64,000 nt of DNA from Corynespora cassiicola. Its lineage: Eukaryota; Ascomycota; Dothideomycetes; Pleosporales; Corynesporascaceae. Below the pieces are notes generated by a model. That model saw nothing but the letters and a program-made list of their open reading frames with translations. It was not told the DNA's origin and searched no databases. How positions within the stretch are numbered: the first letter of the stretch is position 1; each line of letters begins with the position of its first letter. The translations under genes and the position numbers were made by a program. This document shows positions 1 through 9,865 of the stretch, in pieces. The stretch covers positions 124,001 through 188,000 of the forward strand of contig JAEUWY010000020.1 of the NCBI GenBank assembly GCA_022059125.1, given 5' to 3'.

Positions 1-359
1 GTTGTTAATTGCGTTGCTCCTGGGTAAGTCGCCGATTTTGTTCATGCAGTCGCCACTGGCCGTCACTAATGCCTTCTAATAGATACTGCAAAAGTGGACT
101 CATGGGGGACTATCCCAAGATTTTGGTCCGTCTTATGCATGTACTCGCTCGTCCTACCGAAGTTGGCTCAAGAAATCTTGTCCTCGGAGCCTCGGGGCAG
201 TCAGAGACCCACGGAAGATATGTAAGCGACGCAAAGGTTGAGAATACAATGCGTGCGTTGGCAGGAGGTGTGCAGGGTCAAGATCTGCAAAAGAGAGTCT
301 GGGGAGAATTGAAAGAAAAGCTGGAGGTCATTCGACCAGGCGTCACCAACTTGGCTTAA
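1..359 (+). CDS. Short-chain dehydrogenase/reductase, C-terminal part (5' cut by window)
   Basis: This is the 3' end of an NAD(P)-dependent oxidoreductase of the SDR superfamily, most like fungal retinol-dehydrogenase-type SDRs. Reading starts in frame at base 1 with VVNCVAPG. An intron fits 24..82 (GTAAGT to TAATAG, 59 nt), and splicing restores a glycine and runs on into YCKSGL. This matches the PG-x-C/x-S-x-L segment that follows the catalytic region in SDRs. The rest (TEVGSRNLVLGA, ETHGRYVSDAKV, QKRVWGELKEKLE) is the usual fungal SDR tail with a helical end. The stop is TAA at 357-359. The Rossmann fold and the YxxxK site lie outside the window, so substrate cannot be judged. Its strand is opposite to the next genes. 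Confidence 0.72.
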
Positions 360-591
360 ACCATGGTCGAATTTTGGAGGTTTTCCTAGGTTTCTTTTGT
401 CAATGTACATATGTGTAGCGTGAGCGTTTTTAGCGGGATGTTATTTTAACGGAACGGTGCCCAAGCCATTCCAATTTTCAGTATGCGGTTAGGTATCTTC
501 ACTAGAAGTAATTTTAGAACGTCATGCATCGCGAAATGTGTTTTGAATGTGGTATATTGGCCAATCAAGTGGCCATTAGTTACATGATTAT

Positions 592-1492
592 CTAAGAGGC
601 TGGTTCAGGAGATGGAGTGTATGAAGACAAGATGTCCATGTAGTCACTTGTGATATCATCAAAGCTTACATTTGGGGAATCACGGAGCTCACGAATGAAG
701 TCTTCCCTAAGCTTAAGGTCAATCTCCGGCGAAAACACGATTGTGACTTTCTGCAATGGCGCATCCAACGGATCATCAAAAGTCCAGGAACGAAGTGAGT
801 ACAGACTAAGATCCCGCCAAAGACTTATATGGTCTTTTACCACATAGTCCGCCGCTCCAATCAAGACTCGGAGTTCTACAGTTTGGGTATCATGTTCTAG
901 CATGCGCCGAACAGTTTGGCCTACGAACGTCATGACTTGTAATTTTTCAACTTCTGTGAGCGGCCTACAAAGATAGCGCACGACGTTTTCCCAGTCCATA
1001 AACATGGTGAGCACGAGATAGAGTCTAGAGTCAATTCATCTTCATCTTGCTCAGGTAAGGGAAGACCCTCGCTCTCTTTTATTTTGTTGAAGAGCGCTCG
1101 CCTAGTAAGGCAGACAAGATCCATCCACCAACGACATACCGGGAAAATGGCGATTGCCTGCGGCCTAGGAGCCACTTTGGTCATGCGCGCAAGAACATGA
1201 AGAGTCTCTTCACGTGTAGGATGGTTCACCAGGGTTATTCCAGAAGGCATGTACATGCCCACAGGCCACAGCAAGAGTCGATCAGAAGGAAGTCTTGCAA
1301 GATTCGGCCGGGCATGGAACTCGTAGAATATTCATCGCAATTCAATGGGTAACTTTGACAAACATACAGACTTTGAGCTTTCAGCAGCCTCTGATTTTGT
1401 TTTTTCATTTTCATCGCCAGGTTGATTCGAAGCCTTGCGTATAGTCTGCGCCTCCATGCCTTGAAGTAAGTCAGAACCTGTCCCGCTTCCAT
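592..1492 (-). pseudogene. Broken hypothetical gene, two single-base frameshifts
   Basis: Three minus-strand reading frames hand over to each other in order and together look like one protein of about 300 residues. The first frame runs from an ATG at 1492 to about 1277 (MEAGQVLTYFKAW...). The second continues near 1275 with LLWPVGMYMPSGITL and ends near 1027. The third continues with LYLVLTMFMDWENVV to the stop at 592-594. Each join needs one added base and none shows GT..AG intron signals; the length with two bases added is a multiple of three. I do not recognise a named domain. Neither join lies in a long homopolymer, which favours real decay over sequencing error. The neighbour at 1842-2733 is also broken. 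Confidence 0.5.
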
Positions 1493-1841
1493 TTCAGATA
1501 ATGTCAGGGGCAAATTCAGTTGAAACTCTCAACATGGGTAGCTTATAGCAATTATATGCTGTCTGCTGGTTCTTGGACAATGTTTCTATATCACAAATGC
1601 GATATAGCACCACCAGTTTCAATCCTATCGAGTTTTTGAAGTTACAATACAAACCAAGATACAATCTTCACAATTCTCAAACTCCAGGCTTCAAAATTCA
1701 GAATGTTACATCATGTTTCGATGTCCTCCATCTTTCATATACTAGGCTTCATGCTTCCTGTTGTTGTAGTGTCTCCTGACAGGGCAATGATGATAGAACT
1801 GGCCAAATTATAGTGTATTGATTGATCTTTCCTAGACATAA

Positions 1842-2733
1842 TTATGCGAATTTCGCATATACATCTTTCTCCTCCGATATCTCCCTCCATGTCACATTAT
1901 TCGTCGTCAAATTCAACCAATTTTGAAGGAACTTCAAATCCTGAGGTCTCACCTTGGAATCGTACAAAATTGAAGAAGTAAATGGAGACAAAGAATATTG
2001 TCGAAACTCAGCTATTATCTTCAAAAGAAGCATATCGTGAATGAATAACTTCAACCGGTCGGCCCATAATGTATTTACGGTCTGAATCTCGGCAATCAGA
2101 AGCTCCAAAAAACCTTTGATCCAGATAGATATACAGATTCTGGTAAGACAGTCTCAGGAGCATCTTCTCCAGAAATTGCGCAAAGAGCGGTGCCTCGGAG
2201 CTGTATTGCCGTCCATTATATTCCGGTTTGTCGCTAGTTATCCGGAGATTGGAGTAAATATTTTCCATCGAGTGGTGCACAATGCCGTCCATGCTGTTTT
2301 GAAGATTGTATATGTTTAAACGAGCCTGCTTCTCGAGTTTTGCTGATATCATGTCGCGTGTCTCGGCGATGGCTTCCGAAATACTCATGACGACACCCTG
2401 CCACAAAAGGCTTTCCTTGAAAACGAAGATGGATTCTTTTTCACTTCTTTGCTTTCGCATCGTGGAAATTAGGTGGGTGATTTCACCATGTATCTGTCTA
2501 TTGGCTCGGGCTAGTCCAGATGGGACGGTGAAGCCTACGGTCCATACAATTCTTGCTTTGACTATAGGAACTCTGGCACGTCGGTATTCGATGTGTTGCT
2601 CGTATATCATGAGCCAAATCTCCGGAGGTAGAAGGTCTAGAAAAAGACATTTTGTGGAAGTTTCTTTTGCCCCAGTGACGTCCTCATCATAAGGGTGGTA
2701 GCTTCGGTTGGGAAAACATGCTATGTCGCTCAC
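1842..2733 (-). pseudogene. F-box-like protein remnant with frameshift, no clear ATG
   Basis: The first frame (2733 down to about 2106) has an F-box-like start, LDLLPPEIWLMIYEQ, around residues 33-47, then a helical region typical of fungal proteins that begin with an F-box-like segment. At about 2106-2111 a run of six T on the coding strand (AAAAAA on the plus strand) marks a frame change. The old frame gives a short odd tail (GASDCRDSD...), while the frame reached by removing one T continues sensibly as LELLIAEIQTVNTLWADRL to the stop at 1842. The first codon of the open frame at 2733 is GTG, and I see no in-frame ATG upstream, so the start is missing or lies in an unseen exon. An indel error in the T6 run is possible, but the absent start and the broken neighbour suggest decay. 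Confidence 0.5.
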
Positions 2734-3096
2734 TATGACTAGGGTGCCGGACTGCGTTGTAAAGCTTTTCGTCCACTGAATTGTACTTGTGTTCAGAAAG
2801 AAACTGGGATGCTGAATAGATGATGAGGTGGGCTTTAAATATATTATAAGTGGCCTTTGAGATGTCCCAACGTCTCCTGTGTTGGGAGGTCATGAACCGC
2901 GGAACTTTACCTCAACGCCATCAACGATTTTTTTTCTCAATCAAGTCTCGACTAACCAGGAATCAATTATAAGGGGTGCTCTCATAGTCATTTATGGAGC
3001 CGACAATGGGTTTAGGGGAAAAAATTGTGAGTACTTCGTGACCCTAAGGCCTAGTAATGCTCTGTCATTAATCATTATAGTCATCTATCGACTCTG

Positions 3097-4353
3097 CTAA
3101 TCATCATGGGTATAGCCACACTCGTTCGACACAGGAACGCCTGAAAACCAGCTAAACGACGCCCATCTTGCGAATTTTTCGCTGTTCGAAACAGGAAGTA
3201 CTGCATGCGCAGCCCGAGAAAGGGCAAACCTGCTGCCGAATAATTTCCAAAAGGGACAAATGGAATGCACGGACGGCGGACCCTCCAAGTCGGAGGCATC
3301 TCTAGGTTCCTGCAACGGTGATTCTGCAACAGATCGTACTCTCAACTCTGCTACCGTCATTGTGAGAGAGTCGGCGGATGCCCACCAAAATAGTCTACTC
3401 CAAGGCGTCTGCCCTTCAAACAATTCTCTGTCGAAAGAAGCGGTGTCCTCGGACGCGGATCGCAAAAACAAAAGATACGACGTCAACGCCCTCATTACAT
3501 CGTTCGCACGACAATCCTCCAACTGGTTGTTGTTCTTCCAGATTTTGGAATAGTGGTACGGATGCGAGATCTCGCGTACGTTTCCAAGATCGCCGACAAC
3601 CCAGTGGAGGTCGTCTTCGACAAAAATGTTGCTTGGTTTTATGTCATCGTGGCAGTAGCCATCATTATGCAGGCTATCCAAAGTGTTGAGAAGGTTCACG
3701 AAGACGGGACGGTACTCGATGTCCAACTCTTGTGCGCTTCTAGAAACTCTTTTCCGATGGATCCGCTTTGCAAGGCCATTCAAATTGCCCCCGGGTACAA
3801 GTGGAGTTACCAGATGCCACTCCGCTCCAACTGCTGGGGAAGAGGTAGCCATGAAGTATGCTTTGACCGGCAAGAAGCCGACCGATGTTGATTTGGCATT
3901 ACTCGAGGCATTGGTATGCTGAGTTGCGGCTGCGGTGAAGGATCCTCCGAAATACAAGGATGCGGGAATTTCCGTTGGCCATTTCCCGTAAGATGATCCC
4001 GGAGCGCAGTTCCGAAACGGGCTTTTCCCAGGCGTGAAGGTTTTGATAACCGAGTCATGGTACGTGTATGTTCTCCCTTCAAACCCTTGCCCCAGAATCT
4101 TCCATTCTTTTCGATTTACTAGTAGCTCGTCTTGAAACTGAGCATCTTCGTCGTCGGGCCTCAAAAGTCTTGGGCGGTACTCTTCTACGTTGGAAGGAAA
4201 GCGTGTAGGTAGGTATTTGGCGTACAGTGCATCTCGATATAATAGGAGTAGACGCTGCTGCTGAAAGAGTGCCAGAAAAAATATTACGAATAGGAAGCGA
4301 TATCGGAACGAGCGCGATGTATGTGGAATAGAGACTCTCAGAGGGCGGCCCAT
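3097..4353 (-). CDS. Membrane-anchored protein kinase-like protein
   Basis: Single-exon gene of 418 aa with an ATG at 4353. A hydrophobic stretch at residues 20-36 after a basic start looks like a signal anchor, placing the rest on one side of a membrane. A protein-kinase fold is then visible: a glycine-rich loop GQGFEG (89-93) with a likely ATP lysine in VIKTF (K104), the catalytic loop HDDIKPSN (235-242, matching HRDLKPEN) and GDLGN (254-258, matching DFG). The key Asp, Lys and Asn are kept, so it may be active, although HDD and DLG are unusual variants. The region after residue 300 is poorly like a canonical C-lobe. Similar anchored kinase-like proteins occur in filamentous fungi without a known role. 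Substrate and pathway are unknown. Confidence 0.7.
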   Translation of the reverse strand: MGRPLRVSIPHTSRSFRYRFLFVIFFLALFQQQRLLLLYRDALYAKYLPTRFPSNVEEYRPRLLRPDDEDAQFQDELLVNRKEWKILGQGFEGRTYTYHDSVIKTFTPGKSPFRNCAPGSSYGKWPTEIPASLYFGGSFTAAATQHTNASSNAKSTSVGFLPVKAYFMATSSPAVGAEWHLVTPLVPGGNLNGLAKRIHRKRVSRSAQELDIEYRPVFVNLLNTLDSLHNDGYCHDDIKPSNIFVEDDLHWVVGDLGNVREISHPYHYSKIWKNNNQLEDCRANDVMRALTSYLLFLRSASEDTASFDRELFEGQTPWSRLFWWASADSLTMTVAELRVRSVAESPLQEPRDASDLEGPPSVHSICPFWKLFGSRFALSRAAHAVLPVSNSEKFARWASFSWFSGVPVSNECGYTHDD

Positions 4354-4521
4354 GACCGCAGCTGTATGTAGGATTGGAGAACTTTTTTCGCAGATCAGAG
4401 GTCAGTTTATACGTTTTTTTTTTTTCACAGACTCCTTGCTTGCTACCAATGTAAAAGGGGGTCTGTCCGTATCGCTCGTGCCTTGCAACCCTCCTTGTGG
4501 AGTAATCGACGCATGACTGAT

Positions 4522-5539
4522 TTAACACAGCCTACTGGGGTGACCCAGACACTGAACAGACCCTGGGTTTTTTGACAGCAAGCGCTGAACCTTCTGGTGT
4601 TCAACACCCATGACGTCTTCGGAGCTGAACTCTAGCCACTCGCGGAAGCGACGCCGTTTGAGTCTTTGTTCCAAAAACAAGGAATCGTATTCTTGGTCGC
4701 TTGGAAACGAGCATAGCCTCTGTCTAGCGAGGCTGCGCCCACAACCACAGGTTCTGTCCGATGTAGACTTCGCATTGGACCACGTAACGGTTGTCTCGGC
4801 TCGGGGCATAAACAGAGACCGCAGGTTGGATGTTGATTGGATACACGTTGGGGACGAGTGAGATGGGTATAGACCGATATGGTGTAGAAAGATGCCCCAG
4901 GACATCCTTGTGGGGACACTAGTCCGGAAACTATCGGCTTGGCGACAGCACCTGCATCCCTGGCAGCGTTCATGCTATTTTCTTCTGGCCGATAAGGCTC
5001 GTTGCGATTTGAGGCTTCGAGGCTTCGTCCTTGCTGAGCCACAGCAAATGTGGGGCTGGCCAGATCATTTTTCGTGAAAGAAAAGTTGAAAAAAACAATT
5101 TGGTCTTCAGCCCTAAACATCATTCGGCGGAACAAGCACCGCGACTAACAGTGCTTGGATAAAGGAGCTGTCATTTCCGCCAACATCCTTTCTCCAAATC
5201 GCGGATATCAGTGCCGGATTCTGGGGCAACCCATATTCCATCGATGATCGGTGAGACTCCGAGGTATTGTATACGAGATTTTCCTGTAAGTAGGATTCAA
5301 TCGACTTTTTCCTTTTCCAAATGGGTTTCATAACGTGTACAATCGAATTTATAGGCCGGCCATTGCCATCCAGTTGTTGCCTTGTTCCTGCGGAACCGAG
5401 TAATGAGTTCTTGGTCGGCTCTTCGGTGCCCTATGAGACGAGTCGCTTCGATCTCGGCGGAGACAAATCGAGACATAAACGCGACACGCGCTTCCTTCGT
5501 ATTAGATCGGTATCTTGTTGTATATCCTGCAGGATTCAC
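4522..5539 (-). other. Unresolved patch of overlapping minus-strand ORFs
   Basis: Four minus-strand ORFs overlap end to end in changing frames: 5539-5297 (80 codons, GTG-led), 5331-5113, 5135-4632 (TTG-led; ATG codons inside) and 4905-4522. None shows a domain I recognise, and the plus strand also has short ORFs here. The pattern could be a decayed gene whose frames drift, or chance. I see no convincing splice chain. I list it so that the 1.5 kb between the kinase-like gene and the membrane-protein gene is not read as empty. Confidence 0.2.
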
Positions 5540-5894
5540 ACGTCGGATGACGCCTCATATATGACGTCGAGTATTGCGAAAGCCATGCACTAAGAAATGT
5601 GAGCTGCGATCATTTCCAGCCGCATCATCAAATTGACCAAAACGGGTAATAAAACATCCGAGAAATTCCCGACACTTTTCACCTCGAAGAGAGAAGCGTC
5701 GTGGTCTCGATCACACTTTCTTTACAATATTGACTAGGACAGACAGAACAAGCAATGGCAAGCTTTATCTGATAAGTTAGTCTGTGCACACTTCCCCAAC
5801 CGTGCTAACAATAGTCGAGTCCATGTGGCGGTGAAATCATTGAGTCTTTAGTCTATTCTGCGGAATCATTATTCATTACTCACTTCCTCCGAAT

Positions 5895-7126
5895 TCAGTT
5901 GTAATCCTTTTTTGGACGTTGAGGTTCATCATCCGGTTCCCAGGCCGGTAACTCCACAGGCTCAGACTGTTGCGCAGGTTTCTTCTCGACCGCCGACACC
6001 CCTCTCGAGAACGAAACAGAGGTTTCTTCCAGCTCAGCATACTCCCTCACTTCTCCCTTCGTTTGGCCTCTTGACTGGCCCCGTACCTGGCTTCGCGCCT
6101 TTCCCACCACGCCATCCAGGCCCCCACGCCCCCGAATACCATATCTCCTCCTCAGGACAAGGAAAATGGCAAACCCTGAAATGATGAAGAAGATGATGGT
6201 GCCGACCACGATTCCTACAATGGCGCCGGACGGGAGTTTGGGATCGGTTATGTGATTGGTAGAGGATAGCGTTGTTGCAGTCGTTATCGCGAAGACATTT
6301 GTTAGAGTGAGGGTTTCACCAGGGTCAGGTCGCTCTTTACAAGCTGAGAATAGTAGGTCGACGACTTTGACCGCGTTAGCATGCTTCGGAGCTCAATACG
6401 CAGCGTTTCACTCACAGTTTCCCAAGATCCTCAGTCCCTCATTACGTCCCAGGCAGGCTCTACACTTGTCCGCACCAGTCAAAAACTTGCGGTCATCGCT
6501 CTCGCAATATTGGTACAGTAGCGACATGTTCGTCTCCTTGAGCTGATCGTCCAGGGCGGATGCGATCGGCGCGCATGCTGATCCGCACGTCGTGCTCCCG
6601 AGCGTGGCATTGGGATTCTGTTCCGTATCAAAGAAGCCGTTCACGCACCACGAGACGGTGCTTTTCATATGAACTGTACGCTGGGTCAGAAGACGACATA
6701 CGCTTGACCGGAAGCACCCGGATACTCACATAGGAACCAAAACAGATCGCTCTCGACCACACTGTCCTCGTCCACTTCCACCTCATCGTCGTCATCGTCA
6801 TCGTCGTCTCGCCTCACTGAAGTCCCCGCAGTCCCATCCCATGTAGCCCTACTCCTTGCCTCACATGACACGCAACTCCGAAACTTGCGCCCGACCGCCG
6901 TGCTGTTCGCGCCCATGTAGTCGCTATCCAGACACGACAGGTCGCTCGAAAGCGTCGTACTCCTGGCCGTAACACTGGAATTCGTCCCCGAGCTATCAAT
7001 GCAGAAATTACTGCATGGCGAATCGGGCGCAACCTCAAGCGCACCTACTGAGCCGCTCCAAAGAAAGAGTCCGCAGAGAACCACCACCAGAAATTCGGAA
7101 CGCCTCGCCCGCCGCAACGAATCCAT
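5895..7126 (-). CDS. Secreted-domain, single-pass membrane protein, Cys-rich, unknown function
   Basis: Three exons were spliced by hand: 7126-6730, 6673-6416 and 6343-5895, with introns of 56 and 72 nt (GTGAGT donors). They give 367 aa in one frame. The N-terminus MDSLRRARRSEFLVVVLCG... is a signal peptide. The ectodomain carries paired cysteines (SPCSNFCIDSS, FRSCVSCEA, TTCGSACAP, KCRACLGR), with WFL and N-x-T/S sites between them. A transmembrane helix lies near residues 257-283, followed by RRRY and a basic/acidic cytosolic tail. This layout matches a fungal family of unknown function (SPCSxxC...SDY...GxxFxxCVxC...WFL). An eight-aspartate run near residues 107-114 is odd. Role in wall or surface sensing is only a guess. 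Confidence 0.72.
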
Positions 7127-7811
7127 AACGAGCAACTTTTTTTCGAAAAAATAAGAGGAAGAATGAACGACAGGTCGCAGCAGCGTGCAAGTCCTACATA
7201 AACATAGACGAGGAACTCACAACGAGCGAGCGGAAACCGAACAGGACAAAAAGGACGAGAAATACCCAGCCTTGTCACCCGCACACCCGCATTGAACCGC
7301 CGCAAAAGAGGAAAACGGCAGAAAAGCGAACATGGATCATGACCATAGCATTGCGACAGCAGAGCCTCCGGGTCCCAGAACCCCAGGGCGAAACGGGCCA
7401 CAGGAGCATCTGTCACTCGCGCCAGCGCCCTTGGCTGCGGTAATTTAGTAGTACAGAGGCGCCGGTCGCTTCGTCTCAGGCACGTAGCCTTGCCCAATGC
7501 GCTGCAGGTGTGGGGTTCCGATTGGAGGGCTCCTCGACCCAGCACACAGGTGAGATATCTGGGTCGGGCGGGACAGCTGGTGTGGGCGCGGATCCTGTGT
7601 TTGAGGTTTGGGGATGGGGAGGGGTGCGGCGTGCGCGTTGGTTCATGCTTCTCTTGTGGTGCCAGGGTCTCAGGTCGGGGTTCGCGAAGGGTGGGCTCCG
7701 ACGCTCGGCCTTGGGCTAGGTGTTGTATCAGGGTTCTATAGATGATATATGTACAATGAAGATCAATTGTGATGATATGTGGTTCGCTCTTTACAATGAT
7801 AAAATCATGGC
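7127..7811. other. Intergenic region; presumed 5' region of the membrane-protein gene
   Basis: This is 685 bases between two minus-strand genes. A 289-codon open frame at 7914-7045 on the minus strand crosses it, but it begins inside the T5orf172 gene in another frame, is rich in Arg/His/Pro/Cys, and shows no domain. I treat it as a chance frame. The part nearest 7127 should hold the promoter of the downstream membrane-protein gene. Confidence 0.4.
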
Positions 7812-9326
7812 CTATGACTGCGCCTGGTTGGAGTTCTCTGCCCATGCGACCCAGCGCTTCACCGTTTCGTCGATGGCTTTTATGCCCTCTCTCGTGGCAT
7901 CCACCTCGAACCACTCGCGATGCTGCTTACCGCATGCCTCGCAGTCTTTTACTACACGCTTCTCGGCGAGCTCAATGTGAATAAGACGCTCTACACGATG
8001 TGCGTGCGGTACTTTGCGCACAGTGTCTGAGGCTCTGGGTGAATTCTGATACGATGGCCTGCGAGAATGTGCTGGCGAGGCTTGAGGCGAGGGCGAGGGA
8101 GATGGCGTAGACGATACATATGGGTAGTATCTGACGAGGGAAAGACTGTATCCACACTGACGAGTCCACTCGTTCATACGGCGGTGAACGTTATTTGCGC
8201 GTCCGATCTTCAGGAGAATCGTATTACTTTCCGAATCCCCAGCGGCTGGCTCCTCTGATTTCCCACGAGTCGCACCTGCGCGCGGACGCTGCGAGTTCTT
8301 GACCGAGTATTGGCGTAGTACATCTGAGGTTCGACGACCCTGCTCGGGCCGATTCGGCGGAGTGAGAAGCGTGGATGCCGTTGAAGAAGGGGCAGGGCCC
8401 AGGTTTTCGGGTGTCAACCAGAAAATGTAGATGTATCCCTCTTCATCGTGTGGAGAGATTGGCTTGCCCAGCTCCGTGAGCAGCTGAGACGTCTTTTGAG
8501 GGCTCAGCGTGCTGGGTATGTACGAAAGAAGGCTTGACGTTTCTGTGCCCTGCGGTTTATTCGGCTTCAGCTCCGGCAAGCTACTCGTTTCCGGCCGAAC
8601 TACCGACGGCTTTGACGATGTAGGGCTCGGGCGGCTCTGTGCCGGCTGGTGCGCTTGCGTCATGGAAACTCCTGATTCATGATGCGCCGACGTTGAGCCG
8701 TGGGTCTTTCTCTTGGGCCTTACGACTTGGACGTAGTCATCATCGGCAGACCCACAGCAAAGAGACGCCCAGAAACCGGGCTTCTTCTTTTGCGGCGGCC
8801 TCGAATTCCACTTGTTCTTATCCGCCATCAAATCGCTTGGAACCGACATGAGCGGGCCTTGAACGTTATTCCAGGTCGGTGGACGGTTGATCCGCTTCGG
8901 CGGACGGGTCCCAGACGGTCTATTTTCAGGCCTGCTTTTCCTCCTTTTCTGTTGCGTTGTCGGCTGCGAATCCCCTACATCCAGAACACCCAAGCGTGCT
9001 ACCAGCGTATCGATACTGCTCCGTTCTTGTAATGGATACAACTGGGTGTCCTGCCTGCTAGGGCCTGATGTGTTGGCGGCCGCTAGCTGCTCCGCCTGGT
9101 CCTTGTGCTGCCAGCAAAAGTATGCCGCCGCTCCAGTGTCTTCTTCGTCGCTATCGTTGGCCACGGATACTACAGCCAAGACGCCATTGTCCTGTGACTC
9201 CTTTGCGTCGATTGCGCGTCTACAAGGTCGCCCTGATTTCGTGATGCCTTTGCAGGTCGTGGCTGGGTTTCTCGAGTCTGAGCGAGGGATGAGCGACTCC
9301 GGGGTACGCCCCGTGAATGTAGCCAT
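7812..9326 (-). CDS. T5orf172 (GIY-YIG-like) domain protein with N-terminal Cys motif
   Basis: Single exon, 504 aa, ATG at 9326. Near the N-terminus, CKGITKSGRPCRR followed by YFCWQHKDQ looks like a small metal-binding motif often found ahead of this domain in fungi. A long low-complexity middle (about residues 90-270, Pro/Ser-rich) follows. The C-terminal T5orf172/MUG113-type domain spans roughly residues 290-485: IYIFWLTP, then ILLKIGRANNVHRRMNEW, a Ser/Pro insertion, then HRVERLIHIELAEKR and WFEV. T5orf172 is a branch of the GIY-YIG nuclease superfamily, named in S. pombe for a meiotically up-regulated gene (mug113). Nuclease activity in the fungal proteins has not, to my knowledge, been shown, so this is a family call and not a function. 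Confidence 0.8.
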   Translation of the reverse strand: MATFTGRTPESLIPRSDSRNPATTCKGITKSGRPCRRAIDAKESQDNGVLAVVSVANDSDEEDTGAAAYFCWQHKDQAEQLAAANTSGPSRQDTQLYPLQERSSIDTLVARLGVLDVGDSQPTTQQKRRKSRPENRPSGTRPPKRINRPPTWNNVQGPLMSVPSDLMADKNKWNSRPPQKKKPGFWASLCCGSADDDYVQVVRPKRKTHGSTSAHHESGVSMTQAHQPAQSRPSPTSSKPSVVRPETSSLPELKPNKPQGTETSSLLSYIPSTLSPQKTSQLLTELGKPISPHDEEGYIYIFWLTPENLGPAPSSTASTLLTPPNRPEQGRRTSDVLRQYSVKNSQRPRAGATRGKSEEPAAGDSESNTILLKIGRANNVHRRMNEWTRQCGYSLSLVRYYPYVSSTPSPSPSPQASPAHSRRPSYQNSPRASDTVRKVPHAHRVERLIHIELAEKRVVKDCEACGKQHREWFEVDATREGIKAIDETVKRWVAWAENSNQAQS

Positions 9327-9739
9327 GTCTATTATGGATGCAGATGGTAGCGGGTTCGTAGGAACGAGAGGTGTGACTGCAGTGTTAGCAGAAGATGTCT
9401 GTAGTTATACTAAGATGCAACGAGGGTGGGAATATGTGGGCCCGTTTGGCTGCAAGGAGCCTATATGGACATGATGGGCGTGAAATATATACGGCCTCGC
9501 AACATTGTCAAGGCACAGAGTGGGTCGTGAGGCTATACGGCGCTTGGGCAGACGTCACTGACCGTTGGATCTGGCGGTCAAAATAGAGATGGCGGGGACT
9601 CGCGTGGCGCCCTCGTGGCTGTGCATGGCGATGCGACAATGACTAAGCGAGATCATTCTTGTCACGTGCTTTTTCAATTCCACCACAGATATATAGCCCC
9701 CAGGTCCGCTCAACAACAAATTAATAACCTCAGCTCAGC

Positions 9740-9752
9740 AAAAAAAAAAAAA
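9740..9752 (-). terminator. RNA polymerase III terminator (T run) for the tRNA
   Basis: A run of 13 A on the plus strand gives 13 T on the coding strand, starting 8 bases beyond the 3' end of the tRNA. Such a T run is the standard pol III stop signal. Confidence 0.75.
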
Positions 9753-9760
9753 GAAGTAAT

Positions 9761-9865
9761 GCATCGGCCGGGAATCGAACCCGGGGCTAGCCGACATTTG
9801 AAGATTAATTAGATTAACTAATCTTCTAATGGCAACGGCTAATTTTACCACTAAACCACCGATGC
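9761..9865 (-). tRNA. tRNA-Gly(GCC) with 35-nt intron
   Basis: On the minus strand the gene begins GCATCGG and ends CCGATGC, a perfect 7-bp acceptor stem. The A box (TGGTTTAGTGG) and B box (GGTTCGATTCC) are clear. The T arm is CCGGG-TTCGATT-CCCGG. The anticodon GCC lies at 9833-9831, inside a loop TTGCCA/T flanked by the stem AGCCG/CGGCT. The loop is split after the base following the anticodon, the normal nuclear tRNA intron position, by a 35-nt AT-rich intron at 9829-9795. That intron holds an 8-bp inverted repeat (GAAGATTA and TAATCTTC). The mature tRNA would be about 70 nt. Confidence 0.93.

Noticed and set aside
7045..7914. 289-codon open frame on the minus strand
   Set aside because: It overlaps the T5orf172 gene and the spliced membrane-protein gene in other frames, is biased to Arg/His/Pro/Cys, and has no domain or credible start.
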